28,028 nt of DNA from Scatosoma sp964504025. Lineage in GTDB: Bacteria > Bacillota > Clostridia > Christensenellales > Borkfalkiaceae. Within the stretch, counting starts at the first letter, position 1; each line of letters begins with the position of its first letter. Under the pieces are notes generated by a model, which ran no database searches, was not told the origin of the DNA, and saw only the letters and a list, made by a program, of their open reading frames with translations. Where the stretch lies: positions 1-28,028 of the forward strand of contig CAZDCO010000017.1 in the NCBI GenBank assembly GCA_964504025.1, written 5' to 3'. A program made the position numbers and the translations under genes. Shown here piece by piece: positions 13,667 through 22,861 of this stretch.

Positions 13667-14956
13667 TTATTGTTTCGGCGTGATCACCGCTTTGCCACCC
13701 ATGTACGGGCGCAACACTTCGGGAATATGCACGCTGCCGTCCGCTTGCAAATGATTTTCCACGAACGCGATCAGCATACGAGGCGGCGCAACGACGGTAT
13801 TGTTCAACGTATGCGCGAGCTTCACTTTGCCGTCCGAATCTTTATAGCGGATCGCCAAACGTCTTGCTTGTGCGTCCGTCAAGTTGGAGCACGAACCCAC
13901 TTCAAAATACTTCTTTTGACGGGGACTCCACGCCTCGACGTCGCAGCTCTTATACTTCAAATCGGCAAGATCGCCCGAACAGCAACCGAGCTGTCTTACA
14001 GGAATATCCAACGAGCGGAACAATTCCACCGTGTAGCTCCACAATTTTTCGTACCATTCGTCGCTCTCTTCGGGGCGGCAAACGACGACCATTTCTTGCT
14101 TCTCGAATTGGTGAATACGGTAAATACCTCTCTCTTCGATACCGTGCGCACCCTTCTCTTTCCGGAAGCAGGGCGAATAGCTCGTCAACGTCAAGGGCAA
14201 CTTGTCGCCGTCGATAATTTGTCCCATAAATCTACCGATCATAGAGTGTTCGGACGTACCGATCAAATAGAGATCCTCGCCCTCGATCTTATACATCATG
14301 TTTTCCATTTCCGCAAAGCTCATAACCCCCGAAACGACGTCTCCGTGGATCATATAGGGCGGAACGACGTAGGTAAAGCCCTTGTCGATCATGAAATCGC
14401 GTGCGTACGAAAGCACGGCGGAGTGCAACCGCGCGATATCCCCCGTCAAATAGTAGAAGCCTTGCCCGGACGTGCGGCGTGCGGAATCGACGTCGATACC
14501 GTCCAACTTTTCCAAAATATCCAAATGGTAGGGCACTTCAAAATCGGGCACGCGCGCTTCGCCGAACCGTTGCAATTCTACGTTCTCGCTGTCGTCCTTG
14601 CCGATAGGCACGTCGTCCGCAATGATATTCGGAATACTCATCATCGCTTTTTTAAGCGCGATTTCCACCTCTTCGGCTTCCTTCTCGATCGCTACGAGGC
14701 GTTCGGCGTCCGCTTTTACCTGCGCCTTAATTTCTTCCGCTTCCTCTCTCTTGCCTGCCTTCATACACTCGCCAACCTTCTTGGAGAGGGTATTTCTCGC
14801 CGCGCGGAGTGCGTCGCCCTCGGAGATCAGCGCGCGACGTTTGCTATCCAACGCCAACGCTTCGTCCACGAGCGGAAGTTTTGCGTCCTGAAACTTCTTC
14901 TTTATATTTTCCTTGACCAAATCGGGGTTGGTACGGATAAGGTTAATATCGATCAT
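13667..14956 (-). CDS. serS: Seryl-tRNA synthetase
   Basis: 429 residues, normal length. Charges tRNA-Ser in two steps through seryl-adenylate. The N-terminal MIDINLIRTNPDLV begins the long antiparallel coiled-coil arm (about 30-100) that grips the tRNA. The class II catalytic core carries motif 2 (FRKEKGAHG, RIHQFEKQE), the serine-pocket segment EVGSCSNLTDAQARRL and motif 3 (NNTVVAPPRMLIA..ENHLQ). Start at ATG 14956 is preferred over GTG 14965 because GAGGTG (14968-14963) is 6 bases upstream. The leader is only about 25 nt, so no T-box riboswitch fits. Single-gene unit, divergent from the P-type ATPase gene. Confidence 0.97.
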   Translation of the reverse strand: MIDINLIRTNPDLVKENIKKKFQDAKLPLVDEALALDSKRRALISEGDALRAARNTLSKKVGECMKAGKREEAEEIKAQVKADAERLVAIEKEAEEVEIALKKAMMSIPNIIADDVPIGKDDSENVELQRFGEARVPDFEVPYHLDILEKLDGIDVDSARRTSGQGFYYLTGDIARLHSAVLSYARDFMIDKGFTYVVPPYMIHGDVVSGVMSFAEMENMMYKIEGEDLYLIGTSEHSMIGRFMGQIIDGDKLPLTLTSYSPCFRKEKGAHGIEERGIYRIHQFEKQEMVVVCRPEESDEWYEKLWSYTVELFRSLDIPVRQLGCCSGDLADLKYKSCDVEAWSPRQKKYFEVGSCSNLTDAQARRLAIRYKDSDGKVKLAHTLNNTVVAPPRMLIAFVENHLQADGSVHIPEVLRPYMGGKAVITPKQ

Positions 14957-14986
14957 AAAAAACACCTCGAATCATTCGTTTTCCCT

Positions 14987-15015
14987 ATTATACAACTTTT
15001 TTTCGCGAAAAGCAA
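14987..15015 (-). promoter_or_regulatory. Promoter of serS
   Basis: In minus sense TTGCTT (15015-15010), 17-base spacer, TATAAT (14992-14987). Confidence 0.7.
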
Positions 15016-15065
15016 TTAAATGCGCCGCAAGCTCGTCATTTTCCGTTAAATTTTCCGAAAAAAAC

Positions 15066-15094
15066 TTGTCTTTTCGCCGTAGTTATGATATAAT
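15066..15094 (+). promoter_or_regulatory. Promoter of the P-type ATPase gene
   Basis: TTGTCT (15066-15071), 17-base spacer, TATAAT (15089-15094) with TGA just before it, forming an extended -10. An A-rich run (15057-15064) sits directly upstream. Confidence 0.8.
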
Positions 15095-15111
15095 AAGGAT
15101 ACTATATCCTT
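15095..15111 (+). promoter_or_regulatory. Palindrome overlapping the ATPase transcription start (possible operator)
   Basis: AAGGATA (15095-15101), CTA, TATCCTT (15105-15111) is a perfect 7-bp inverted repeat directly after the -10. The start site (about 15101) falls inside it, so a full RNA hairpin would not form; a repressor site is more plausible. A T-run follows. Confidence 0.45.
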
Positions 15112-15131
15112 TTTTAGGGAGTATGACGATT

Positions 15132-17657
15132 ATGAAAGCAACGAAATCGAAAACGACGCCGCCGTCCGACGAGAGCGTGCAAACGCCCGAAGCGGAACAA
15201 ACGGTAAAACGCTTTTTCGCCGACGCGCACGTCGGGTTATCCGCGGCGCAAGTGGAAGAACGCAAGGCGCAAGGCTTAGTCAACAAAACGACGAAAAAAT
15301 ATTCTAAGACGTACCGCAGCATTTTCGTGGGGAATATCTGTACCTTCTTCAACCTGCTGTGCGCCCTCGTCGCGTGCGCACTCGTATTGGCGCACGCCCC
15401 CCTGTCGCAGTTTATGTTCGTCCTCATCTTCTCCTGCAACGTCCTCGTCAGTATCGTACAGGAAATCCGTGCGAAACGGAAGATCGACAAACTTACCCTG
15501 CTTTCCTCGCCGACGGCAAAACTCGTGCGAGACGGCGAACAGGTAGAAGTCCCCGTCGAACAAATCGTCGTCGACGACGTACTCATCTTATCCGCCGGAC
15601 AACAAGTCCCTGCCGACTGCGTATGCTTGGAGGGGGTTGCCGAATTGAACGAATCGCTGTTGACGGGTGAAAGCGTACCCATCAAGAAAGAGGACGGCGA
15701 CTTCGTCTACGCAGGCTCGTTCGTAGCCAGCGGCAAGATCGCCGTGCGCGTGGATAAGATCGGCGACGAAACGTACGTCAGCAAATTGACGGCAAAGGCG
15801 AAAAAGTATAAACGCCCCCATTCGGAAATTATGAACTCGATCACCACCTTTATCAAGGTAATCGGGCTCGTGATCATTCCCGTTGCGGTATTTATGTTCT
15901 TCAACAACTTCAACGCCCAAGGCGGCAACTGGGAAGAGATTGCGGCGAACGGCGGATTTTGGAAGACGTTGCTCAACGAAACTTCGGAAGGCACGTTGAG
16001 TCAAACCATTCAGCGGACGGGCGCGGTCGTGATCGGTATGATCCCCTCCGGCTTGCTGCTGTTGACGACGGTCGCCCTCTCGGTCGGCATGATTCGTCTT
16101 GCCCGTTACAACACCCTCGTGCAGGATATGTACTCGTTGGAAATGCTCGCGCGCGTCAACGTGCTGTGCTTGGATAAGACGGGTACGATCACCGACGGAC
16201 GCATGAAAGTGAGCGATTGTATCCTACTCAACAACAATACCGAATACGGTATCGACGATATTATGGGTTCTATCCTCGCCTCGCTCGACGACAACAACCA
16301 AACGTCGATCGCGCTGTACGAGCGGTTCGGACATTCCTCCGCGCTTACCCCCGTATCCATCCTGCCCTTCTCGTCCGCGAGGAAATTGTCCGCGGTTACG
16401 TTCGAGGGCGTAGGCACGTACGTCATGGGCGCACCGGAGTTCGTCCTCCGTCCCATGCCCGTCAAGATCGATAAGATCGTAAAACAATACGCCCAAATGG
16501 GCTTGCGCGTCCTCGTCGTCGCGCACTCCCCTTCCCCCTTACAAGGCGATAAACCGCCGCTCGGGTTGAAGGCAGCGGCGATCATCACCCTTTCGGATAA
16601 TATCCGTCCCGACGCCGTAGATACCATTCGTTGGTTCAAAGAAAACGATGTCGCCGTGAAGGTCATTTCGGGCGACAACCCCGTTACCGTATCCGAAGTG
16701 GCGCGCCGCGCAGGCATCAAGAACGCCGCGCAATTCATTTCCTTGGAAGGCTTGTCCGATTTGGAAGTGGAAAACGCCGCGAATCAATACACCGTTTTCG
16801 GACGCGTAACGCCCGAACAAAAGGCGGTACTCGTACGCGCGATCAAGAAAGCGGGCGCAACGGTCGCCATGACGGGCGACGGCGTCAACGATATTTTGGC
16901 AATGAAAGAAGCGGACTGCGCCATTTCCGTAGCGTCGGGCAGCGACGCGGCGAGAAATGTGTCCAACCTCGTGTTGCAAGACAACAACTTCGCTTCCATG
17001 CCCAAGATCGTCTACGAAGGCAGACGAGTGATCAACAACATCAAAGATTCCTCGTCCATCTTCATTATGAAAACGTTTTTGACGTTGATTTTGTCCTTGG
17101 TATGTATCGCGGTGGGTAGCACCTACTTCTTCGATACGAGCAATATGCTGATGTACGAAATGATCATCAGTGCGCTCCCCTCCTTCGTGCTTTCCCTGCA
17201 ACCGAATACCAAACGCGTCAAGGGCAGGTTTATACCCTACGTACTCAGCCGCGCCATTCCCGGTGCGATCACGATGTCCTTGGGCATATTGACATTGTAC
17301 GTCTTACAAAACGTCGGCTACGGCGAAGCGTTCGGCTTCGTAACGGCAACGGGCGAAGAGGCGCGCGAATACGCCGCGTTGATGATGCTTTCCCTCACCT
17401 TTACTGGTTTGGTTATGCTCTTCCGTATCTGTCAACCGTTCAACCTCTTGCGCAGCATTTTGTGGATCGTATGCGCCGCGCTGTGCGTAACCGTCGTCTC
17501 CGTGCCCTTCCTCGGCGATATCGTCTTCAAGGGCTGGTCGGCGTTACAGTTCACCACGCCGCAAATGCTCCTTCTCGTCATTATCGTACAGGCAAGTTTC
17601 CCCATATCCTCCTTCCTGATCAAGGCGTTCGATATGATTAACCCTGCCGACGATTAA
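15132..17657 (+). CDS. P-type cation-transporting ATPase (P2-like)
   Basis: 841 residues from ATG 15132, which has AGGGAG 10 bases upstream; ATG 15123, three codons earlier, would leave almost no spacing. N-terminal cation-ATPase domain (about 24-60), actuator loop LTGES (177-181), phosphorylated Asp348 in CLDKTGT, nucleotide-binding domain, TGDGVND hinge (581-587) and about ten membrane helices. No heavy-metal-binding domain and no CPC motif, so not a copper/zinc type. It looks closest to CtpE-like bacterial ATPases linked to calcium; Mg or Mn are alternatives. The helix-4 motif reads IPSGL (304-308) where many P2 pumps have PEGL, losing a usual cation ligand. It stands alone with its own promoter, palindrome and terminator. 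Confidence 0.88.
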   Translation: MKATKSKTTPPSDESVQTPEAEQTVKRFFADAHVGLSAAQVEERKAQGLVNKTTKKYSKTYRSIFVGNICTFFNLLCALVACALVLAHAPLSQFMFVLIFSCNVLVSIVQEIRAKRKIDKLTLLSSPTAKLVRDGEQVEVPVEQIVVDDVLILSAGQQVPADCVCLEGVAELNESLLTGESVPIKKEDGDFVYAGSFVASGKIAVRVDKIGDETYVSKLTAKAKKYKRPHSEIMNSITTFIKVIGLVIIPVAVFMFFNNFNAQGGNWEEIAANGGFWKTLLNETSEGTLSQTIQRTGAVVIGMIPSGLLLLTTVALSVGMIRLARYNTLVQDMYSLEMLARVNVLCLDKTGTITDGRMKVSDCILLNNNTEYGIDDIMGSILASLDDNNQTSIALYERFGHSSALTPVSILPFSSARKLSAVTFEGVGTYVMGAPEFVLRPMPVKIDKIVKQYAQMGLRVLVVAHSPSPLQGDKPPLGLKAAAIITLSDNIRPDAVDTIRWFKENDVAVKVISGDNPVTVSEVARRAGIKNAAQFISLEGLSDLEVENAANQYTVFGRVTPEQKAVLVRAIKKAGATVAMTGDGVNDILAMKEADCAISVASGSDAARNVSNLVLQDNNFASMPKIVYEGRRVINNIKDSSSIFIMKTFLTLILSLVCIAVGSTYFFDTSNMLMYEMIISALPSFVLSLQPNTKRVKGRFIPYVLSRAIPGAITMSLGILTLYVLQNVGYGEAFGFVTATGEEAREYAALMMLSLTFTGLVMLFRICQPFNLLRSILWIVCAALCVTVVSVPFLGDIVFKGWSALQFTTPQMLLLVIIVQASFPISSFLIKAFDMINPADD

Positions 17658-17677
17658 CGCGTAAAAAAGAATAAACG

Positions 17678-17720
17678 GAACGCCCGTACGAATCGTTCGT
17701 ACGGGCGTTCTTTTATTTTT
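17678..17720. terminator. Terminator between the ATPase gene and gyrA
   Basis: A perfect 15-bp stem (17678-17692 with 17696-17710) with a 3-base TCG loop, then TTTTATTTTT. A-rich sequence on the left (17663-17675) may let it serve the convergent gyrA as well. Confidence 0.93.
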
Positions 17721-17730
17721 GCCTAACGGC

Positions 17731-20331
17731 TTATTCTTCCGTTTCGTCGGGCAAGACTACGGTCTCTTCCGTTTCTTCCGCTTCCACGCCTTCCGCAAGT
17801 TCTTCGGGGGACAAGTCCGCCGCCGTTTCTTCCGGTGCAAGCGTTTCCGCTTCGTCGTCGCGTTCGGTTACGTCCACCGTCGCCACTTCGCTATCCTTGA
17901 CGTTCATTACGCGTACGCCGCGCGTCGCTCTACCGATACGGCTGATCGTGTCCGCGTGCATACGAATGATCGTACCGCCCGTCGTGATGATCATAATATC
18001 GTTCTCGTCCGTTACGAGTTTCATATTCACCAACTCGCCCGTCTTTTCGTTGAACGTACCTGCCTTGATACCCTTACCGCCGCGCGATTGCAAGCGATAA
18101 TCGTCAAAGCTCGAACGTTTCCCGTAGCCGAGGGAAGTGAGGGTGAACAGGTCTTGCGTCCGATCGACGATCAACATATCCACGACGAAGTCGTTTTCGT
18201 TGAGGGTGATTGCGCGCACGCCCTGCGTGCCTCTTCCCGTAGGACGAACGTCCTTTTCGGAGAAACGAATACACTTGCCTTGACGGGAAGCGACGAAAAT
18301 TTCGTCCTCGCCGTTCGCGAATTGTACGGAAATCAAGCGATCGTCTTCCATAATCTTGATCGCGATCTTACCGTTCTTCGGGATACGCGCGAACTCCGCC
18401 GTCGACGTCTTTTTAATCAAGCCGCGTTCGGTCGCCATGACGAGATATCCGTCGTTGTTGGCGATCACGGGCAATACCGTTTCGATCTTTTCGCCCGGAT
18501 CGAGCTGTACGATGTTCACCACCGCTCTGCCGCGCGCCGTGCGGTTCGCTTCGGGAATTTCATAGCCCTTGATCGAATATACTTTTCCCTTCGACGAGAA
18601 GAGTAGAATGGGATCGTGCGTCGAGCAAACGAACATTTTTTCCACGAAGTCTTCGTCCTTCGGGCGGTGCGCCGTGATTCCTCTGCCGCCCCGTCCTTGC
18701 GCCTTATATTCGGCAACGGGCAAACGCTTGATATATCCCGAATGGGTGATCGATATAACGACGTCCTCGCGGTCGATCAAGTCTTCGTCGTCGATATTAC
18801 CGTAGTCCACGGAAATTTCCGTCTTTCTCGGCGAGGGATACTTGTTCTTGATTTCCAGCAAGTCCGCGCGGATAATTTCCATCACGCGGCTTTCGTTGGC
18901 GAGAATGTCTTTCAAGTCGGCGATCGTACGCAACAAACCGTCCAACTCGTCTTTGAGTTTTTCCACTTCCAACGACGTCAACCGTTGCAAGCGCATTTCC
19001 AAAATGGCGTTCGCTTGTTTTTCGTCCAGCTCGAACGCCGCCGTCAAGCCCTCAATCGCCTTGTTCTTATCGGCGGAAGCCTTGATGATGCGGATCACTT
19101 CGTCCACGTTCGCAAGGGCAAGCACCAAACCTGCGATAATGTGCGCGCGTTCTTCCGTCTTGTTCAAGTCGAACCGCGTACGACGGGTGATCACTTCCTT
19201 TTGGTGGTTGAGGTAGTGGTACAAAATATCGCGCAAATTCAGCGTCTTCGGTTCGGTACCGTTTTCGACGAGCGCCAACAAAATGATACCGTCGCTCGTT
19301 TGCAACTTCGTCTTTTTATACAGCGTATTCAAAACGACTTGCGCATTCGCGTCCTTCTTGCACTCGATCACGATACGCATACCGTCTCTACCCGATTCGT
19401 CGCGAATATCGGAAATGCCCTCCAAACGCTTGTCGTTTACCATGTCGGCGATCGTCTTGATGAGTTGCGCCTTGTTCACTTGATAGGGAATCTCCGTTAC
19501 GACGATACGGGAGCGTACGTTGCCGCCCGTGCCGTGCTCTTCGATCTCGCATTTAGAACGAATGACGATATTGCCCTGTCCCGTGCGGTATGCCTTTTTG
19601 ATACCGCTTCTGCCCATGATGATACCGCCCGTGGGGAAATCGGGAGCAGGGATATATTCCATCAGTTCGTCCACGTCGATGTCGGGGTTGTCGATCATCG
19701 CGATCGTGCCGTCGATAACTTCCGCGAGGTTATGGGGCGGAATGTTCGTCGCCATACCTACGGCGATACCGTCCGCACCGTTCACGAGCAAGTTGGGATA
19801 GCGCGCGGGGAGTACCGTAGGTTCTTCCTCGCTGCCGTCAAAGTTGGGGATAAAGTCCACCGTTTCCTTGTCTAAGTCGCGCAGCATTTCCGCCGCCAAC
19901 TTCGTCAAACGGGCTTCGGTGTAACGCATAGCCGCCGCCGAGTCGCCGTCCACCGAACCGAAGTTACCGTGTCCGTCTACCAAGGGGAAGCTGATCGTAA
20001 ATTCCTGTGCCAAACGCACGAGGGCGTCGTATACCGAGCTGTCGCCGTGGGGGTGGAATTTACCCATACAGTCACCAACGATACGGGCGCATTTACGATA
20101 CGCCTTATCGTTGTAAAGTCCCATTTCGTGCATCGAATATAAAATTCTTCTGTGCACGGGCTTTAAGCCGTCGCGCACGTCGGGGATCGCTCTCGATTTA
20201 TTTACCGCCATGGCGTACGCGATAAACGAGCGTTTCAGTTCTTCGTCCACTTCAATGTCCAACATTTTGGTCATTGCAAGCGTCTTTTTGAATTCCTCCG
20301 TCAATTCGGGGCTGGTCTCTTTTTTTGCCAT
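17731..20331 (-). CDS. gyrA: DNA gyrase subunit A
   Basis: 866 residues. Breaks and rejoins DNA; with GyrB introduces negative supercoils. Catalytic Tyr137 in AMRYTEARL. The quinolone-determining region reads HPHGDSSVYD (93-102): Ser98 and Asp102 match E. coli Ser83 and Asp87, so the common resistance changes are absent. The GyrA-box at 545-551 reads QGRGGRG against the usual QRRGGKG; with the beta-pinwheel repeats this supports gyrase rather than ParC. The acidic tail (last 45 residues, mostly Glu, Asp, Ala) is typical of GyrA C-termini. AGGAG lies 10 bases before the ATG. It starts 35 bases after gyrB ends, so the two are co-transcribed. Confidence 0.97.
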   Translation of the reverse strand: MAKKETSPELTEEFKKTLAMTKMLDIEVDEELKRSFIAYAMAVNKSRAIPDVRDGLKPVHRRILYSMHEMGLYNDKAYRKCARIVGDCMGKFHPHGDSSVYDALVRLAQEFTISFPLVDGHGNFGSVDGDSAAAMRYTEARLTKLAAEMLRDLDKETVDFIPNFDGSEEEPTVLPARYPNLLVNGADGIAVGMATNIPPHNLAEVIDGTIAMIDNPDIDVDELMEYIPAPDFPTGGIIMGRSGIKKAYRTGQGNIVIRSKCEIEEHGTGGNVRSRIVVTEIPYQVNKAQLIKTIADMVNDKRLEGISDIRDESGRDGMRIVIECKKDANAQVVLNTLYKKTKLQTSDGIILLALVENGTEPKTLNLRDILYHYLNHQKEVITRRTRFDLNKTEERAHIIAGLVLALANVDEVIRIIKASADKNKAIEGLTAAFELDEKQANAILEMRLQRLTSLEVEKLKDELDGLLRTIADLKDILANESRVMEIIRADLLEIKNKYPSPRKTEISVDYGNIDDEDLIDREDVVISITHSGYIKRLPVAEYKAQGRGGRGITAHRPKDEDFVEKMFVCSTHDPILLFSSKGKVYSIKGYEIPEANRTARGRAVVNIVQLDPGEKIETVLPVIANNDGYLVMATERGLIKKTSTAEFARIPKNGKIAIKIMEDDRLISVQFANGEDEIFVASRQGKCIRFSEKDVRPTGRGTQGVRAITLNENDFVVDMLIVDRTQDLFTLTSLGYGKRSSFDDYRLQSRGGKGIKAGTFNEKTGELVNMKLVTDENDIMIITTGGTIIRMHADTISRIGRATRGVRVMNVKDSEVATVDVTERDDEAETLAPEETAADLSPEELAEGVEAEETEETVVLPDETEE

Positions 20332-20366
20332 CTTTCTCTTCTCCTGTTCTTTTGCCTGTTACCGCG

Positions 20367-22280
20367 TTAAATATCCAAATCGGTAACGAGGGTGGCGTTC
20401 TCTTCAATAAACTTTCTACGCAATTCGGGATTTTCCCCCATCAGCATAGAGAACATTTGATCCGCCTCCGCCGCGTCTTGCATGGTAACGCGCACCAACG
20501 TACGCGTGGCAGGGTTCATCGTGGTATCCCACAACTGTTCCTTACTCATTTCGCCCAAACCTTTGTACCGTTGATACTCCACTTTGCCGGGCGCGTTCTT
20601 GTCGTATTCGATTTTTTCTTCTTCCGAGTACAAATAATCGTCGTGCCCTTTATAGGACGCCTTGTAAAGAGGGGGCTTTGCCGAATAGACGTGTCCGTGC
20701 TCGATCAAGGGACGCATATAGCGGAAAAGGAAGGTATACAAGAGAATACGGATATGCGCGCCGTCGACGTCGGCATCGGTCATGGAAATGATACGGTCGT
20801 AGCGCAACTTGCTCTCGTCGAAGTCGTCCAAGATACCGCAACCGAACGCCGTGATCATCGACTTGATTTCCTCGTTCTCCAAAACGCGGTTCAAGCGTAC
20901 CTTTTCTACGTTCAAAATTTTACCGCGCAACGGCAAAATCGCTTGGAAACGTCTGTCTCTGCCCTGTTTCGCCGTACCGCCTGCCGAGTCGCCCTCTACG
21001 ATATAAATTTCGCAAAGTTCGCTCCGTCTATCCGAACAATCGGCAAGTTTGCCGGGCAACGTCGAATTGCCCAAAACGCCCTTTCTACGGGTGAGATCGC
21101 GCGCGCTTCTCGCCGCGTCGCGCGCCTTTTGCGCCGTGATACAGCGGAGCACCAACTCCTTCGCCACCGAGGGATTTTCTTCCAAGAAGGTGGACATGTG
21201 TTCGGTAACGCACTTGTTGACGAACGCACGGATATGGCTGTTGTTCAGCTTATCCTTCGTTTGCGACTCGAACTGCGCGTCTACGAGTTTGACGGATACG
21301 ACGGCGGTGATACCCTCGCGTACGTCCTCGCCCGTCAGCTTGTCGCTCTCTTTCAAAATGTTGTGTTTTCTACCTGCTTCGTTGATAACTTTCGTCAACG
21401 CCGCTTTCATACCCTCGACGTGCGTACCGCCGTCGATTGTGTTGACGTTGTTCGCGTAGCTGTAAATGACTTCGTTGTACGTTTCGTTGTACTGGATCGC
21501 CACTTCGCAAACGGTATCCCCTTCCTGCTCTTCAAAATAGACGGGGGCAGGGAACAACAACTCTTCACGGTTCTTGTTCAACTCTTCCACGAAGGAGCAA
21601 ATACCGCCCTCGTAGCAGAAGGAATCTTGATGTTCCTGTCCGGCGCGCTTGTCTTCCAAGGAAATGCGCAAGCCCTTGTTGAGGTACGCCAACTCGCGCA
21701 GGCGTCCTTTCAGCGTATCGTAGTTAAAGATAACCGTTTCAAAGATTTCCGCGTCGGGCATAAAGGTAACCTTCGTACCCATTGCGTCCGTATCGCCGAC
21801 GATTTGCACGCTGCGTTGCGGTACGCCGCGGTTGTACGTCTGTTTGAAAATATGTCCCTCGTGGGAAACCTCTACGTCCAACCACTCCGACAAGGCGTTC
21901 ACCGCCTTGACGCCGACGCCGTGCAAGCCGCTCGACACTTTGTAGCCGGAATCGCCGCCGAACTTACCGCCGGCGTTTACTTTGGTAAATACCACTTCCA
22001 ACGTGGAAATGCCCTCTTTGGGGTGAATATCGGTCGGAATGCCGCGCCCGTTGTCCAGTACGGTACAGCTTCCGTCGTCGTTGATCGTTACTTCGATATG
22101 CGTACAATAGCCTGCCAACGCCTCGTCGATGGAGTTATCCACGACTTCGTGCACGAGGTGGTGCAAACCTTTCGCGTCGGTAGACGAAATATACATACCG
22201 GGGCGTTTACGGATATGTTCCAAACCGTCGAGCACCTGTATTTGCTCCGCGCCGTATTCGCCTTCTACTCTTTCCGCCAT
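20367..22280 (-). CDS. gyrB: DNA gyrase subunit B
   Basis: 637 residues. The ATPase half of gyrase. GHKL ATP-binding motifs: HEVVDNSIDEA with Glu45 as general base, DNGRGIP (76-82) and GLHGVGVKAVN (118-128). The TOPRIM domain carries VEGDSAGG (428-435) and DADVDG (502-507), which hold the Mg ions for cleavage. The C-terminus ends with the conserved EENATLVTDLDI block. GGGAG lies about 10 bases before the ATG. It is the first gene of the gyrB-gyrA unit. Gyrase promoters are often sensitive to supercoiling; no direct sign is visible here. ParE is the alternative, but the 35-base junction to gyrA and the TOPRIM sequence favour GyrB. Confidence 0.97.
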   Translation of the reverse strand: MAERVEGEYGAEQIQVLDGLEHIRKRPGMYISSTDAKGLHHLVHEVVDNSIDEALAGYCTHIEVTINDDGSCTVLDNGRGIPTDIHPKEGISTLEVVFTKVNAGGKFGGDSGYKVSSGLHGVGVKAVNALSEWLDVEVSHEGHIFKQTYNRGVPQRSVQIVGDTDAMGTKVTFMPDAEIFETVIFNYDTLKGRLRELAYLNKGLRISLEDKRAGQEHQDSFCYEGGICSFVEELNKNREELLFPAPVYFEEQEGDTVCEVAIQYNETYNEVIYSYANNVNTIDGGTHVEGMKAALTKVINEAGRKHNILKESDKLTGEDVREGITAVVSVKLVDAQFESQTKDKLNNSHIRAFVNKCVTEHMSTFLEENPSVAKELVLRCITAQKARDAARSARDLTRRKGVLGNSTLPGKLADCSDRRSELCEIYIVEGDSAGGTAKQGRDRRFQAILPLRGKILNVEKVRLNRVLENEEIKSMITAFGCGILDDFDESKLRYDRIISMTDADVDGAHIRILLYTFLFRYMRPLIEHGHVYSAKPPLYKASYKGHDDYLYSEEEKIEYDKNAPGKVEYQRYKGLGEMSKEQLWDTTMNPATRTLVRVTMQDAAEADQMFSMLMGENPELRRKFIEENATLVTDLDI

Positions 22281-22345
22281 AGTCTTTTCTCCCGTTTCGC
22301 TTTCCCTTTTTTATAAAAAGGGAAAATCGTTATTTTTTCTTCTTT

Positions 22346-22354
22346 ATTATACCA
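22346..22354 (-). promoter_or_regulatory. Extended -10 promoter of gyrB-gyrA
   Basis: In minus sense TGG TATAAT (22354-22346). No good -35 at the expected distance (TTTCTT at 17 bases), so the TGn motif probably compensates. The leader would be about 60 bases. Confidence 0.6.
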
Positions 22355-22550
22355 TCTTTTTCAAAAAAAAGAAAGCGAATAGCCCTCGTTTTTCAAAGTT
22401 TTCTTTTGCAAGCGAGAAGAAATTGTCGACACGCGCGATTTAAGGGGGAAAAGCGCCCGATTTTCCCTCTACTCGCCCTTTCCTCGTCCGTTTTATCGTC
22501 GCGTGAAAAGAGTGCGAAATTAGGACGGCTTTTCGTCGCGTTCCCGTTGT

Positions 22551-22578
22551 AAAACGAAAGCGCGCCACTCGGCGCGCT
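22551..22578 (-). terminator. Probable terminator downstream of the dus operon
   Basis: AGCGCGCC (22559-22566) pairs with GGCGCGCT (22571-22578); in minus sense TTCGTTTT follows. It lies about 480 bases past the dus stop codon, so the transcript would carry the whole repeat block as its 3' end unless it stops earlier. Confidence 0.5.
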
Positions 22579-22622
22579 ATGCTGATACCGTTTTGTTATC
22601 GCAAGGAATGATTTTTTTTACC

Positions 22623-22656
22623 GTCATTGCGAGGAGTGCAACGACGAAGCAATCTC
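22623..22656 (-). repeat. Family A repeat
   Basis: GTCATTGCGAGGAGTGCAAC ... GAAGCAATCTC, the reverse complement of the 34-bp copies at 27758 and 27974 with minor changes. Confidence 0.88.
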
Positions 22657-22677
22657 TTGTAGCTTTTCCGTAACCCT

Positions 22678-22707
22678 GAGATTGCCACGCCTACGGCTCG
22701 CAATGAC
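22678..22707 (+). repeat. Family A repeat
   Basis: GAGATTGCCACGCC ... GGCTCGCAATGAC; nearly the same as 3070-3099. It faces the copy at 22623 in inverse orientation. Confidence 0.88.
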
Positions 22708-22751
22708 GAGGTAAAAACAAACGCCGTTCGCAATGATAAAGCGATATATCG

Positions 22752-22851
22752 AAAAGCGTTCAGTTGCAAACAAAGCAAGAAGCCGTGAGGGCGCGTACGA
22801 GAAGTACGTAACCGAACGGCGACGCAGCATTGCGCCGCAAATCCACGCTTT
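22752..22851 (+). repeat. Family B palindromic element, copy B
   Basis: 100 bases from AAAAGCGTT to CACGCTTT; the ends are themselves inverted (AAGCGT/ACGCTT). Central hairpin GCGTAC (22793-22798), GAGAA loop, GTACGT (22804-22809); outer stem GCCGT (22782-22786) with ACGGC (22816-22820). Confidence 0.85.
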
Positions 22852-22861
22852 ACCCCGAAAT

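Noticed and set aside
13670..15019. 449-codon open frame opposite serS
   Set aside because: Same reason: it mirrors serS, and the other strand carries all conserved motifs.
13604..15132. T-box riboswitch upstream of serS
   Set aside because: The promoter lies only about 30 bases before the start codon, leaving no room for a T-box leader.
20325..22316. 663-codon open frame opposite gyrB
   Set aside because: It is the antisense of a clearly conserved gene. High-GC codon bias leaves the opposite frame open; the protein is Arg/Val/His-rich with no motif.
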